This document shows positions 1-8,538 of a stretch of 64,000 nt of DNA, one piece after another. The DNA is taken from NCBI RefSeq assembly GCF_004296335.1, contig NZ_SGIU01000001.1:349290-413289 (forward strand). The letters are read 5' to 3'. Source of the stretch: Flagellimonas allohymeniacidonis. Lineage in GTDB: Bacteria > Bacteroidota > Bacteroidia > Flavobacteriales > Flavobacteriaceae. The first letter of the stretch is position 1. Each line of letters starts with the position of its first letter. The notes beneath the pieces are model-generated. The model saw only the letters and a program-made list of their open reading frames with translations. It had not been told where the DNA came from and searched no databases. Position numbers and translations under genes: made by a program.

Positions 1-1
1 G

Positions 2-115
2 GTTAATGAAGTCTGTTTTGTGGAAGGGCTAGTTTATTTTAGAGAAAAGTGGTTTTTATACTATGGAACGGCTGATTCTAAAATTGCTGTTGCCATCTAT
101 ACCGATTCAAGGTAG
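2..115 (+). CDS. Glycoside hydrolase family 130 protein, C-terminal end only
   Basis: The window opens inside a gene. Reading from base 2 gives 37 codons to a TAG stop, with the conserved ending VEGLVYFREKWFLYYGTADS followed by KIAVAIY. This ending is characteristic of GH130 beta-mannoside phosphorylases and related glycosidases, which cleave beta-mannosidic bonds with phosphate. Everything upstream, including the catalytic Asp, lies outside the window, so substrate and exact activity cannot be judged. It converges with the HxlR gene, with 31 bases between the two stops. Seen: the tail and stop. Inferred: the family, from this motif alone. Confidence 0.72.
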   Translation, partial: VNEVCFVEGLVYFREKWFLYYGTADSKIAVAIYTDSR

Positions 116-146
116 TAAGAAAAACATCAAACAGCATAAAAAACCA

Positions 147-545
147 CTACCTGTGTTTAGTTCTTGGCTCCTCTTTGAAAGGTCCAACAGAGTATTTAGC
201 TGCAATGTCGTTCTCTTTGCCCCAGTCATAAATCTTCCGTAAAATAGGAAGGAACGATAAACCTAGTTTTGAAAGCTTATATTCAGTTCTTGGAGGGATT
301 TCCTTAAAATCGGTCTTGTATACCCACCCTTCCTCAACTAAGGATTTTAACTGTTGGGTCAGCATCTTTTGTGAAATGTTTGGGATGGCTCTAAAGAGCA
401 TATTATATCTCATGGGACTGTCTCTAAGTTGCCAGATTATCACTAGTTTCCACCGCCCACCAATGGCCAGCCATGTAGATGTTATTGGACAATCTTCCAA
501 TATTGATTTTTCATTGATGGAATTTGAAGAGTTGGACTTTCTCAT
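147..545 (-). CDS. HxlR-family winged-helix transcriptional regulator
   Basis: This 132-residue protein has the complete HxlR pattern: an early CPI motif with one Cys (about residue 19), then the stretch GGRWKLVIIWQL, then the recognition helix region ISQKMLTQQLKSLVEEGW and the wing with PPRTEYKLS. HxlR proteins are dimeric winged-helix regulators, often sensing electrophiles or redox state through the conserved Cys. It is divergent from an SDR gene 88 bases away, the usual arrangement in which HxlR represses or activates its neighbour and itself. The length is normal for the family. The effector is unknown. Confidence 0.9.
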   Translation of the reverse strand: MRKSNSSNSINEKSILEDCPITSTWLAIGGRWKLVIIWQLRDSPMRYNMLFRAIPNISQKMLTQQLKSLVEEGWVYKTDFKEIPPRTEYKLSKLGLSFLPILRKIYDWGKENDIAAKYSVGPFKEEPRTKHR

Positions 546-580
546 TATTGAAAACGAACAAAATTGTATGTATACCCTGA

Positions 581-612
581 TTTGTTAGTAAAGATACCCG
601 ATAATACATTTG
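581..612 (+). promoter_or_regulatory. Bacteroidota-type promoter for the SDR gene
   Basis: TTTG at 581-584 and TACATTTG at 605-612 are separated by 20 bases. This fits the sigma-ABfr consensus (TTTG, 19-21 bases, TAnnTTTG). Transcription would start near 619, just before the ATG at 634, which argues against the upstream TTG at 610 as start codon. The HxlR protein presumably binds in this 88-base divergent region. Confidence 0.6.
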
Positions 613-633
613 CTGAAACAAAAATTACGGACT

Positions 634-1350
634 ATGAATTTGAAAGAAAAGCAAATCTTGGTTGTAGGCGGCACTTCAGGAATTGGCAAAGCAGTGGCGG
701 AGCTAGCATTTGGCTACGGGGCAAAAGTTGTACTTACCGGACGCAATGGTGAAAACGCGTTTAAAGTAGCCAAAACAATTGGCCCATCCGTTGAAGGGGC
801 TCAGTTGGATATAGTCAACGACTTGGAGATAGAGGCATTTTTTAAAGGCATAGACAGCTTGGACCACATTTATATCGCTGCTGGATCTACCAAATTGGGT
901 CCTGTAACCGAGGGCGAGTTGGAAGAAAATATGAAAGCCTTTGATACAAGAATCTTGGGAAGTCTCAGAGTGGTCCGCGCCGCCATTGAAAAAATGAAAG
1001 ATTCAGGCTCTATAATTTTCACCGGAGGAGTCTCTACCGATAGACCCATAAAGGGTGCTTGGGTCTCAGGCTTGGCAACTTCGACTGCAGAGCAAATGGC
1101 CAGGGTCTTGGTGATGGAGTTCCCACATGTTAGGTTCAATGCCGTGGCTCCAGGATACACAGATACACCAATGTGGGACCACATTTTGGGCGAGGACAAG
1201 GAAAAAGTTTTGAAAAATGTAGCCGCCTCCCTTCCTGTAAAAAAAATCGCATCCTCCGAGGAGGTTGCATCTGCTGTAATCTTTTTAATGTCCAACGCGT
1301 CTGTTACGGGAGAAATCATCCATGTGGATGGAGGCGGGAGGTTGGTTTAG
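634..1350 (+). CDS. SDR-family protein with degenerate active site
   Basis: This 238-residue short-chain dehydrogenase/reductase-fold protein has the dinucleotide motif GGTSGIG at residues 12-18, TGR at the end of the second strand (NADP-type Arg), and a conserved end (NAVAPGYTDTPMW, then VTGEIIHVDGGGRLV). The catalytic region is unusual. Downstream of the Ser-bearing strand (FTGGVS) the sequence runs GAWVSGLATSTAEQ, so the expected Tyr-x-x-x-Lys is absent. It may be a reductase of a divergent SDR subfamily, or an NADP-sensing protein. The ATG at 634 is preferred because a good promoter overlaps the alternative TTG at 610. It is divergent from HxlR, its likely regulator. Confidence 0.85.
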   Translation: MNLKEKQILVVGGTSGIGKAVAELAFGYGAKVVLTGRNGENAFKVAKTIGPSVEGAQLDIVNDLEIEAFFKGIDSLDHIYIAAGSTKLGPVTEGELEENMKAFDTRILGSLRVVRAAIEKMKDSGSIIFTGGVSTDRPIKGAWVSGLATSTAEQMARVLVMEFPHVRFNAVAPGYTDTPMWDHILGEDKEKVLKNVAASLPVKKIASSEEVASAVIFLMSNASVTGEIIHVDGGGRLV

Positions 1351-1373
1351 ATTTTAATGCCTTAATTGAGCTT

Positions 1374-2630
1374 TCAACGTTCGGTTTGTTGGCCCATTCT
1401 TTTTTCGTACACCCCTAATTTATCCCAAATGTTATAGAACTCATCGGCACCTTCTCTATCAAGATCTGTGTTCACAAAAAGTAATTTTCCAATTTTGGTT
1501 TTGGGATCAAAGAACATAAAGGTTGATACTCCGGGATCCCCTCCCATATGGCCTATCTGCCCGATAGGGGTGTGCCCAATAAAGAGTCCGCTGTTATACT
1601 CATCATCAAACGGTCTATCCGTGTCCCGTTCCTCTTCAAAATTGCTTTCTGAAAGAAACTCGCTAAAGAAAAGTCTATAACTCTTTTCGGATAGTAATTT
1701 ACCGTTACCTGAACCCCCCCTAATAATTTCGGAAAGATATTTTGCTTTGTCGGTAACCGAAGTTATCAGTCCGCCATCTGGGTACGTAATCAATTTATAG
1801 TCCGGTATTTGTTTACCATCGACGGTAAAAAGTTGCGTTAGTAATGTAGTGTCCAGCTCGGCAGTATTCCAGCCAGAAGAAGTCATTTCCAAAGGTGCCA
1901 AAATGTGTTTTTTTGTAAACTCGGCATATGAAGTTCCTGTGACAATTTCTATTATGTAGGCCGCTAGTGTGGCACCAACATTGGTATATTCATAGAGCTG
2001 ACCAGGCTTGTTTTCCAAAAAGTTTGTACGCTGGTACCACTCACCCTTGGATGATAAAAAGTTTTTTAGAAACAAACCCATATCCATGTCCGATCCGGGT
2101 GCATTGAAGGCTTCGGCGCTAGGTATCGATTTGATTCTTAAAGTATCTTCCGTATTCTTAAGAATGTATGACTTCTGTCCATACAAATCACCATCTTGAA
2201 TGGAAGAGGTGTGGGTCGCGAGGTGCTTAATGGTTATGGTATCTTCGGGATGAAAGGGATTGAATATCTCGAATGGCAAATAGTTGTTCACCGGATCTTC
2301 CAGGCTTAGTTTGTCCATTTCCTGAGCTTTCAACAAGGAAATACCAATAAGTGTCTTTGAAACGGAAGCAATGTTCTGAAGTGTTTTTATGGTGTATGCA
2401 CGTTCCGGGTCAACATTTGAGTGGCCAAATCCCTTGGCATATAGGGTTGTATCTTCATTGACAATGGCCACACCAAATCCCTTAATGGATCCTTGCTTTT
2501 GGATTTCAGCCAACTCATAGGACAATGAGTCCTTTAAAATCTCAAAGCTTGGTGCATTTTGAATATTTGCTTCCCTCTTGCAGGAAAAAAATGCAATGCA
2601 TATTAAAGTGATCAGTAAGGTTCTCTTCAT
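1374..2630 (-). CDS. Serine hydrolase, class C beta-lactamase-like lipoprotein
   Basis: This 418-residue protein begins with a lipoprotein signal whose lipobox Cys is residue 17 (AFFSCKRE). The PF00144 penicillin-binding/beta-lactamase fold is shown by SVSK (nucleophile Ser and Lys), YTN (second motif) and HMGG near the C terminus in place of KTG/HxG. Members include D-aminopeptidases, esterases and beta-lactamase homologues, so the substrate cannot be predicted. The protein should be attached in the periplasm or at the outer membrane. It is convergent with the SDR gene, and 24 bases downstream of the DUF6090 gene on the same strand, so the two may be co-transcribed. Confidence 0.88.
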   Translation of the reverse strand: MKRTLLITLICIAFFSCKREANIQNAPSFEILKDSLSYELAEIQKQGSIKGFGVAIVNEDTTLYAKGFGHSNVDPERAYTIKTLQNIASVSKTLIGISLLKAQEMDKLSLEDPVNNYLPFEIFNPFHPEDTITIKHLATHTSSIQDGDLYGQKSYILKNTEDTLRIKSIPSAEAFNAPGSDMDMGLFLKNFLSSKGEWYQRTNFLENKPGQLYEYTNVGATLAAYIIEIVTGTSYAEFTKKHILAPLEMTSSGWNTAELDTTLLTQLFTVDGKQIPDYKLITYPDGGLITSVTDKAKYLSEIIRGGSGNGKLLSEKSYRLFFSEFLSESNFEEERDTDRPFDDEYNSGLFIGHTPIGQIGHMGGDPGVSTFMFFDPKTKIGKLLFVNTDLDREGADEFYNIWDKLGVYEKRMGQQTER

Positions 2631-2654
2631 GAATATTGTGTCTTTTAGCTTTTT

Positions 2655-3413
2655 TTATTTTTTTAGCTCCGATTGACAAATTGCAATTATTTCATCAATA
2701 TAGGCCCGTAGTTTTTCTTGATAGCCAACTCTAAGGGTTTCGAGCCATGTCTTTGAAATCAGGAAGCCCAGATAGGCATCATTTCCCATAAGTTTTTTTA
2801 TGGGCGCATCAAGGTCTTTACTATTTACTATCACTCCAAGTTCCTTACGTTGAATGTCGTGAATAAGGGCTGGAGCAACATCAGCGGATATCTTGTTCAT
2901 CTCGACTAAATAGCTCATAGATTCTTCATGGTCCTCAAACCCTAAATTGATATCTGCGGCGAATTGGGAGAGAATCCTTTTTAGGTTATCATTTTCCAGA
3001 ATTTCAATTTTACCGGAACTTACCATGGCATCGTAGGTGCCCGTCACAAATCCAGCCTTCCACCACGACTTGGCTCCGGAAGCAACCCAGAATCTAATGG
3101 AATCCGTATTCATGGTTTTTTGGTCCGATTGCATTGCACCAATTAGGGACCTGCTCATTTTAATCATATCCTTTTCCCGACTGATGGCTTCATCAATTCT
3201 ATTTTTGTTCTCCTCAAAGTCCTCGATTAGTGCAACGAGCAATTCTTCTTCTTCGATATTCCGCTTTCTTGCCTCGCTCCAATTGTTGATTTGTAGTGCA
3301 ATCAAAATTCCAATAACTACAAGTACTATTTCACCTATCGCATAAAGCAAATACTTACTGAATCTATTTTCTTTCAATAATGTCTGTCGAATTTTCCTAA
3401 AAACTTTTGACAT
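2655..3413 (-). CDS. DUF6090 family membrane protein
   Basis: This 252-residue protein has the DUF6090 signature: a basic start (KVFRKIRQTLLKENRFSKYL), one membrane helix (about residues 24-45, IGEIVLVVIGILIALQINNW), then an acidic, helical and probably extracytoplasmic domain. The family is widespread in Flavobacteriia and has no known function. I chose the second Met (3413) because homologues typically begin a few residues before FRKIRQ; the Met at 3422 would add three residues. It lies just upstream of the serine hydrolase gene. Confidence 0.82.
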   Translation of the reverse strand: MSKVFRKIRQTLLKENRFSKYLLYAIGEIVLVVIGILIALQINNWSEARKRNIEEEELLVALIEDFEENKNRIDEAISREKDMIKMSRSLIGAMQSDQKTMNTDSIRFWVASGAKSWWKAGFVTGTYDAMVSSGKIEILENDNLKRILSQFAADINLGFEDHEESMSYLVEMNKISADVAPALIHDIQRKELGVIVNSKDLDAPIKKLMGNDAYLGFLISKTWLETLRVGYQEKLRAYIDEIIAICQSELKK

Positions 3414-3479
3414 AGGGAACATGTTTGATTTAAGCGGAACCTAGTAGGCTTTTTCGTTATTCCCTAAAGATAACTGATT

Positions 3480-3505
3480 GCGGAATTTTTAGGAGCGGAA
3501 TTTTT
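3480..3505. repeat. Direct repeat GCGGAATTTTT x2
   Basis: The 11-base sequence GCGGAATTTTT occurs at 3480-3490 and 3495-3505, separated by four bases. It lies in the 125-base gap upstream of the DUF6090 gene and downstream of the FtsX-type permease. The position suits an operator or UP-like element for the minus-strand genes, but chance duplication cannot be excluded. Confidence 0.4.
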
Positions 3506-3538
3506 TCGGATACTGAATAAGATATCCATTTAGAAGGT

Positions 3539-5971
3539 CTATTCCGTCCTTAAGCAATTTACAGGGTTAGCCATTGCAGCGCGTATAGTCTGGAGACTAA
3601 GAGTTAACAGGGCGATCAACATACTGCTAAGTCCAGTTATCGCAAAGATCCACCAACTTAGGTCTACTCTAAAGGCAAAGTCCTGTAACCATCCCTCCAT
3701 GGCCCACCATGCAATGGGCACTGCTATCCCAAATGAGATGAGCACCAGCTTTAAAAAATCCTTGGAAAGCATTGTCACAATTCTTGAAACCGAGGACCCC
3801 AGTACCTTTCGTATCCCAATTTCCTTGGTGCGCTGCTCAGCTATGTAAGTCGCCAGTCCAAATAATCCAAGACACGCAATAAGAATGGCTAGGAAGGCAA
3901 AGGTCAATGCTACCTTTCCGACACGTCGTTCCTGATGGTACATGGTGTCAAAGGATTCGTCTAAAAATGAATAGTTGAACGGCATCTCAGGTGCCACATC
4001 TTTGTATTTATCTTTAATTGAAGCAATCATTCCCGCTATGTCCGATGTTTGTAGTCGATAGGCGGTCCTCCAGCTATTATTACCCAGTCTTAGTGACACA
4101 GGGCCTATATTTTGGCGCAATGATGAGAAATTGAAGTTTTTAACTATACCAATAACTGTATAGACCAATGGATTGTTGTCCCTATCGGCCGTGTATAATT
4201 TCTTGCCAATGGGTCTATCAAAACCCGCTAGTTTGGCAGCGGATTCATTAATGATTATTGCAGTGGAATCTGTGCCAAACTGAGAGGAGAAGTTTCTGCC
4301 CTCAATTATTTCCATGCCAAGGGTAGAAATATAATCATAGTCGATTCTCCAATTTTGCATATTGAATCCGTTTGATTCGGTCATGACGGCTTCTGTTGAA
4401 AACGAGGAGTCGGATCTTGATGAATTCGAAACGGGAAGATACCCAGCAAATGAGGTTGATTTGATACCGTTTTGTTGCTCTATTTCCTTCCTTAAGGTTA
4501 CACGCGATGGATTAGGAATCCCTGAATTATCCACAATCAAGACCTGATCTTTATCAAACCCTACTTGGGTGGTCTGTATGTAATTCAATTGTTTATATAT
4601 GACTAGGGTCGCTATTATTAACGCTATTGAAGTTGTAAACTGAAACCCCACCAAAAAGTTTCTTAGATTGTTTTTTTTATGTCCAGATGTCATTTTTCCT
4701 TTTAAAACCGTCAATGGACGAAAAGCGGAGAGAAAAAAGGCAGGATATATTCCAGCCAGTGTTCCGACCACAAAAGGCAACATCAGCAATGGAATAAGGC
4801 TAAATGGATGCAATAACATAGAAATGCTCATTTCCTTTCCTGCAAGCGTATTGAACCAACCCAACGACAGCCAAACCATTATCAAAGCGAAAAACAAGGC
4901 TAGGAATGTAATCGATATCGATTCCACCAAGAATCCATAAATAAGGGATTTTCTTTTTGTCCCCAAGACCTTTCTTATACCAACTTCCTTTGCTCTGCCG
5001 GAAGAACGTGCAGTGGTCAGGTTGATAAAATTTATACAGGCGATTAGAAGAATAAACAGTGCCACTGCAGAAAAAATGTAGACATATTGGATATTGCCAT
5101 TAACCCCCATTTCCACTCCTCTTGAGGAATACAAATGGATATCGGTCAAGGGTATTAACGAGTATTCAAGTCTATTGCCTCCTTTTTCGAACTCTTCCAT
5201 ACTATCTATTTGCATGTATTCTGATGCCTGAGGAAGAATATATGTTTGGATGATCTGTTCAAAATTTTGATTGAAAACCTTATAATTTGTTCCAGGCCTC
5301 ATCAAAACATAGGTATGAAAGTTATGGCTAAGAAAATTTCCGAATGGATAATCCACATTGTGCATAGAGAAGAAGAAATCGAAATTGAAATGGGAATTCT
5401 TCGGAATATCCTCAATGACCGCCGTTATCTTATAAGGTATGTCCTGATCGTCATCGGTTTCCAAGACTTGGCCAATTGCATCGTTTGCTCCTCCGAAATA
5501 TCGCTCCGCAGTTGATTGGGTGACGACCACAGTATTAGGTTCGTTCAATGCAGTTTTGAGGTTCCCAATAATGGCAGGGAGCGTAAATACACTGAACAAT
5601 GTAGAATCAACATGAGTGACTCTTTCTTCTTTGATGAACTCATTACCCTTTTTAATCAATTTGGAACCGCTTGAATTATAAAAACGCACATACTCCTCCA
5701 CTTCTGGATAGTCGTTTTTTAAGGTTTGTCCCATCGGGTCTGCGCTTACTGCCATATTAAGGTCAGTACCCCCAAATCGAAGGTCTGAATTTACTCTGTA
5801 AATCCTATCGGCTTTCTCATTATACTGGTCATAGCTTAATTCGTCGGCAACGTACATTGCTATCGCAATAAAACAGGCTAAACCAATTGAAAGCCCAATG
5901 ATATTGATTACTGTAAAGCCCTTGTTTTTAAGAAGGTTTCGCCGGGCTAGTCTTATGTAGTTTTTAAGCAT
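3539..5971 (-). CDS. ABC transporter permease, MacB/FtsX type (duplicated)
   Basis: This 810-residue permease has the tandem Bacteroidota layout: TM helix near residues 22-45 (NIIGLSIGLACFIAIAMYV), a MacB periplasmic domain, three TM helices with the first FtsX signature (ARSSGRAKEVGIRKVLGTKR), a second periplasmic domain, and a second FtsX block (AEQRTKEIGIRKVLGSSVSR). Such proteins pair with an ATPase for substrate export or mechanotransmission, but no ATPase gene is adjacent. The start at 5971 is chosen because MLKNYIRLARRNLLKNKGF is the conserved family beginning; 44 further in-frame codons upstream, to 6103, lack family features. Confidence 0.88.
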   Translation of the reverse strand: MLKNYIRLARRNLLKNKGFTVINIIGLSIGLACFIAIAMYVADELSYDQYNEKADRIYRVNSDLRFGGTDLNMAVSADPMGQTLKNDYPEVEEYVRFYNSSGSKLIKKGNEFIKEERVTHVDSTLFSVFTLPAIIGNLKTALNEPNTVVVTQSTAERYFGGANDAIGQVLETDDDQDIPYKITAVIEDIPKNSHFNFDFFFSMHNVDYPFGNFLSHNFHTYVLMRPGTNYKVFNQNFEQIIQTYILPQASEYMQIDSMEEFEKGGNRLEYSLIPLTDIHLYSSRGVEMGVNGNIQYVYIFSAVALFILLIACINFINLTTARSSGRAKEVGIRKVLGTKRKSLIYGFLVESISITFLALFFALIMVWLSLGWFNTLAGKEMSISMLLHPFSLIPLLMLPFVVGTLAGIYPAFFLSAFRPLTVLKGKMTSGHKKNNLRNFLVGFQFTTSIALIIATLVIYKQLNYIQTTQVGFDKDQVLIVDNSGIPNPSRVTLRKEIEQQNGIKSTSFAGYLPVSNSSRSDSSFSTEAVMTESNGFNMQNWRIDYDYISTLGMEIIEGRNFSSQFGTDSTAIIINESAAKLAGFDRPIGKKLYTADRDNNPLVYTVIGIVKNFNFSSLRQNIGPVSLRLGNNSWRTAYRLQTSDIAGMIASIKDKYKDVAPEMPFNYSFLDESFDTMYHQERRVGKVALTFAFLAILIACLGLFGLATYIAEQRTKEIGIRKVLGSSVSRIVTMLSKDFLKLVLISFGIAVPIAWWAMEGWLQDFAFRVDLSWWIFAITGLSSMLIALLTLSLQTIRAAMANPVNCLRTE

Positions 5972-6154
5972 GGTCTTGGTCTCTGCATTTGATTGTTCTT
6001 GGACTTGGAAAACAACTTTAGGTACCTCAAATGTTTTTAACCTAGGCTTGTTCCTACAGAAAAGATATCCTTTTTGGCATTTTGTTACAGTCCCACAAAA
6101 CAATCCTTTGGGACCGTGGGTTGCTGTTCATTATATGCAAGGGGATCCTTCTAG

Positions 6155-6568
6155 CTATTCAACGGGAATCTCGTAAGTAAGGAATTGGCTTTCGCCGTTG
6201 GAATCTCTGCCGGTGAAGAAATGAAAAACATGGAGTTGGTCGTAAAACACCTCAAACTCGAAAGTAGCTGTACGTTCTTCAATGTCTAGAGTACAGGCTT
6301 CTTCAGGAAAACGACTGGCTATGGGGATAACCTGTCGTTCGGTCTGCCCTGTACCTATTATATCAAAGGTTTCGAAGAAGGTGCAGGCATCTGGGTTGAG
6401 ATAGGTTACTTCAATGGAATACACCTCCCCAACAGTAAACGCGTCGGGAAAGTTTGCCTCAGTGACCTCCAAGAGCACAAACTGAAAGCCCGTGGAACCA
6501 TCATCGTCCCCGCAGCCCATCAAACCGAGCAGGCCAATCATTAGAATAAGGAGGGTCGTTCTTTTCAT
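6155..6568 (-). CDS. Small putative lipoprotein, function unknown
   Basis: The predicted product has 137 residues. It starts with MKRTTLLILMIGLLGLMGCG, a lipoprotein signal with lipobox LMGC, followed by an acidic linker (DDDGS) that in Bacteroidota often directs surface exposure. The rest is a compact beta-rich domain with two Cys (in DACTFFE and EACTLD) that may form a disulfide. I do not recognise the family. The ATG at 6568 is preferred over 6592 because the signal peptide begins there. It lies 183 bases upstream of the permease gene on the same strand, so the two could share a transcript. Confidence 0.72.
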   Translation of the reverse strand: MKRTTLLILMIGLLGLMGCGDDDGSTGFQFVLLEVTEANFPDAFTVGEVYSIEVTYLNPDACTFFETFDIIGTGQTERQVIPIASRFPEEACTLDIEERTATFEFEVFYDQLHVFHFFTGRDSNGESQFLTYEIPVE

Positions 6569-6775
6569 ACGGCTCTTTATAATGGGATGCATGTCCTTGG
6601 CGAAGGTTGCTTATCAGACTTTTTAGAGAAATAAATAGTGGTTTTGAACCTAGCTTTGAGCTTACCGGATAAGATTTTTAGGCAATTTTAGGGCTGTTTC
6701 ATAATATCCTATCGGGAGTTATATATTATTTATATTGGATTTTATATTTCAGCCATAATTTGGGGATAATTGCCG

Positions 6776-8296
6776 ATGGAAGGTAGGAAACTAAGTTTTA
6801 TAAGCTTTACACTAATATTCTGGATAGGGTTACATGGCATTTCCCAATCTGGGAGCGATACCCTTTTGCTTGATCTTAGCGGAAATAACAGTTTTGAAAT
6901 TGGGGAAGGGAATTATACCAAGGGTCGCTTCGAGCTCGCAATAGCCTATTATAAACAAGCGCACCTGCTTCAATATCCCGATAGCGTTGTTCTCTTTGAA
7001 AAAATATCCAAATGTTATGGGATCTTGGGTCAAAAGGAACAAGCAACAGAATATCTACGAAAATATATCAAAAGCAATTTCGATGTCTCTATCCTTGAAA
7101 GCTCCGAATTTGAAACCATACGGGATTCGAAGAACTTCAAATCTATCGAGAAAAGCTATAGGCCCAATTTGAGTGTTTTCGCTTTGGTCTATTTCAATAT
7201 AGGATTGATTGGTTTTTTTCTTTTCCTACTGCTTAATGTCAGAAAAACCAAGGACATTCTTGCTCAAAGGCTTATTAGTTTCTATGTGCTCTTACATAGT
7301 ATATTCATTGTGCAAATATGTATGTACATTACCAACTACCGATTTAGTTTCCCTCATATTCTTTTTGCTTCTGCCTCTTTTTCCTTTCTGTACGGACCAT
7401 TGGTCTATTTCTACTTCAAAAGGGTTACAAGGGGACACCGGTTTAAATGGATAGATGGTCTGCATTTGTTGCCCTGTCTGCTTTATATCCTTAAAAATTC
7501 CCATCTGTATCTCTCAAGTGGACAGCAAAAACTGATGTTCATGCTGAATTTCAAGGGTGTGAAAATCCTAGATTGGGTGATTTTGGCCAAAATAATCTCC
7601 CTGATTTTATATGGCCTCTTTGTTTACCTTTTGTTTCGAGAAAACAAAGACAGCCAAAAGGAGGCACAGGCAGGAAGGGAAAACATTAAATGGCAAAAGT
7701 TCTTCATGACCTTTTATATTCTCTACATAATAGGATATGTATTTTACATCATTAGTGTGACTCTTGGCAGTATTTCCCCATTGGTACCAATTCATACATG
7801 GATTTCTTTTATGTCCTTATCCGTATTATTGGTGGGATATTTTGGTTATGCGCAACCAAAAGTTTTTGCAGGGACCATAACGGTCAAAGATGCCATTCTT
7901 TTTAAGTATAGTAAATCGGGTCTTACCGAATCCTTTTCAAAAGAACTTAAACAGCAACTTGAGATTTTAATGACCAAGGAAAAAGTATACCGTGAACATA
8001 ATCTGGACCTTGAAGCATTATCGAATAAATTGGGTACCAACAGACATAATACATCACAAGTCATCAACGAGCATTTTGGCATGAATTATTTTGATTTCAT
8101 TAACCACTACAGAATTGAAGAGGCAAAGCAAATGCTATTGGAATATTCCAGTTCGGGTTGGAAGTGGGAAATTTTGGATATACTCTACCATGTTGGTTTC
8201 AACAATAGGATGACATTCAACAAGGCATTTAAAAAGTATACCTCCTCAACCCCCTCGGCTTTTAGAAAAACCAGCCAATTGAAACCTCTTGGGTAA
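6776..8296 (+). CDS. TPR-7TM-AraC membrane transcriptional regulator
   Basis: This 506-residue protein has a signal peptide (to about residue 24), TPR-like helices (about 30-110; GNYTKGRFELAIAYYKQAHL), roughly seven membrane helices (about 120-365), and a C-terminal AraC/HTH_18 DNA-binding domain (about 400-500; LSNKLGTNRHNTSQVINEHF and VGFNNRMTFNKAFKKY). The periplasmic part presumably senses a ligand while the C terminus binds DNA at the membrane. It sits directly upstream of susC/susD on the same strand and is their probable regulator. The ATG at 6776 is chosen over the TTG at 6770. The gene at 35899 has the same 7TM-AraC body without the TPR part. Confidence 0.85.
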   Translation: MEGRKLSFISFTLIFWIGLHGISQSGSDTLLLDLSGNNSFEIGEGNYTKGRFELAIAYYKQAHLLQYPDSVVLFEKISKCYGILGQKEQATEYLRKYIKSNFDVSILESSEFETIRDSKNFKSIEKSYRPNLSVFALVYFNIGLIGFFLFLLLNVRKTKDILAQRLISFYVLLHSIFIVQICMYITNYRFSFPHILFASASFSFLYGPLVYFYFKRVTRGHRFKWIDGLHLLPCLLYILKNSHLYLSSGQQKLMFMLNFKGVKILDWVILAKIISLILYGLFVYLLFRENKDSQKEAQAGRENIKWQKFFMTFYILYIIGYVFYIISVTLGSISPLVPIHTWISFMSLSVLLVGYFGYAQPKVFAGTITVKDAILFKYSKSGLTESFSKELKQQLEILMTKEKVYREHNLDLEALSNKLGTNRHNTSQVINEHFGMNYFDFINHYRIEEAKQMLLEYSSSGWKWEILDILYHVGFNNRMTFNKAFKKYTSSTPSAFRKTSQLKPLG

Positions 8297-8380
8297 TCTG
8301 CGATTTTCGCCACCGATATAATCTATTATCGGACGTTATCAGACCTGTATCGAAATCCACTTCTTTTATTTCGCAATTGT

Positions 8381-8494
8381 AAAGGTAGGGCGGTGAGAGG
8401 CCTTACTTCCTACAGAACAGTATCCATTTGGTTTTGTTCTCATTTAGATGAAGTGTTTTTGAATTAGCTATCTGCGCACCTTCCGCCCTCCTTT
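8381..8494 (+). repeat. Inverted repeat in the susC leader
   Basis: AAAGGTAGGGCGG (8381-8393) and CCGCCCTCCTTT (8483-8494) are complementary over 12 pairs with one bulged T. If the susC mRNA starts upstream, the arms would close an 89-base loop about 45 bases before the start codon at 8539. The repeat may be a leader structure or coincidental. I see nothing else of note in the 242 bases between 8296 and 8539. Confidence 0.35.
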
Positions 8495-8538
8495 CTCAGT
8501 TGCACAAATTCTTAATTACTAACAAAACTCAAAACTCT

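Noticed and set aside
48..148. Complementary arms AGTGGTTTTTAT / ATAAAAAACCACT around the GH130 end
   Set aside because: One arm is inside conserved GH130 coding sequence and the other inside the HxlR end region; the loop is about 80 bases, so a terminator role is unlikely.
5972..6103. 44-codon upstream extension of the FtsX-type permease
   Set aside because: The extension (Cys- and Lys-rich) does not resemble a signal or the family N terminus, which begins at MLKNYIRLARRN.
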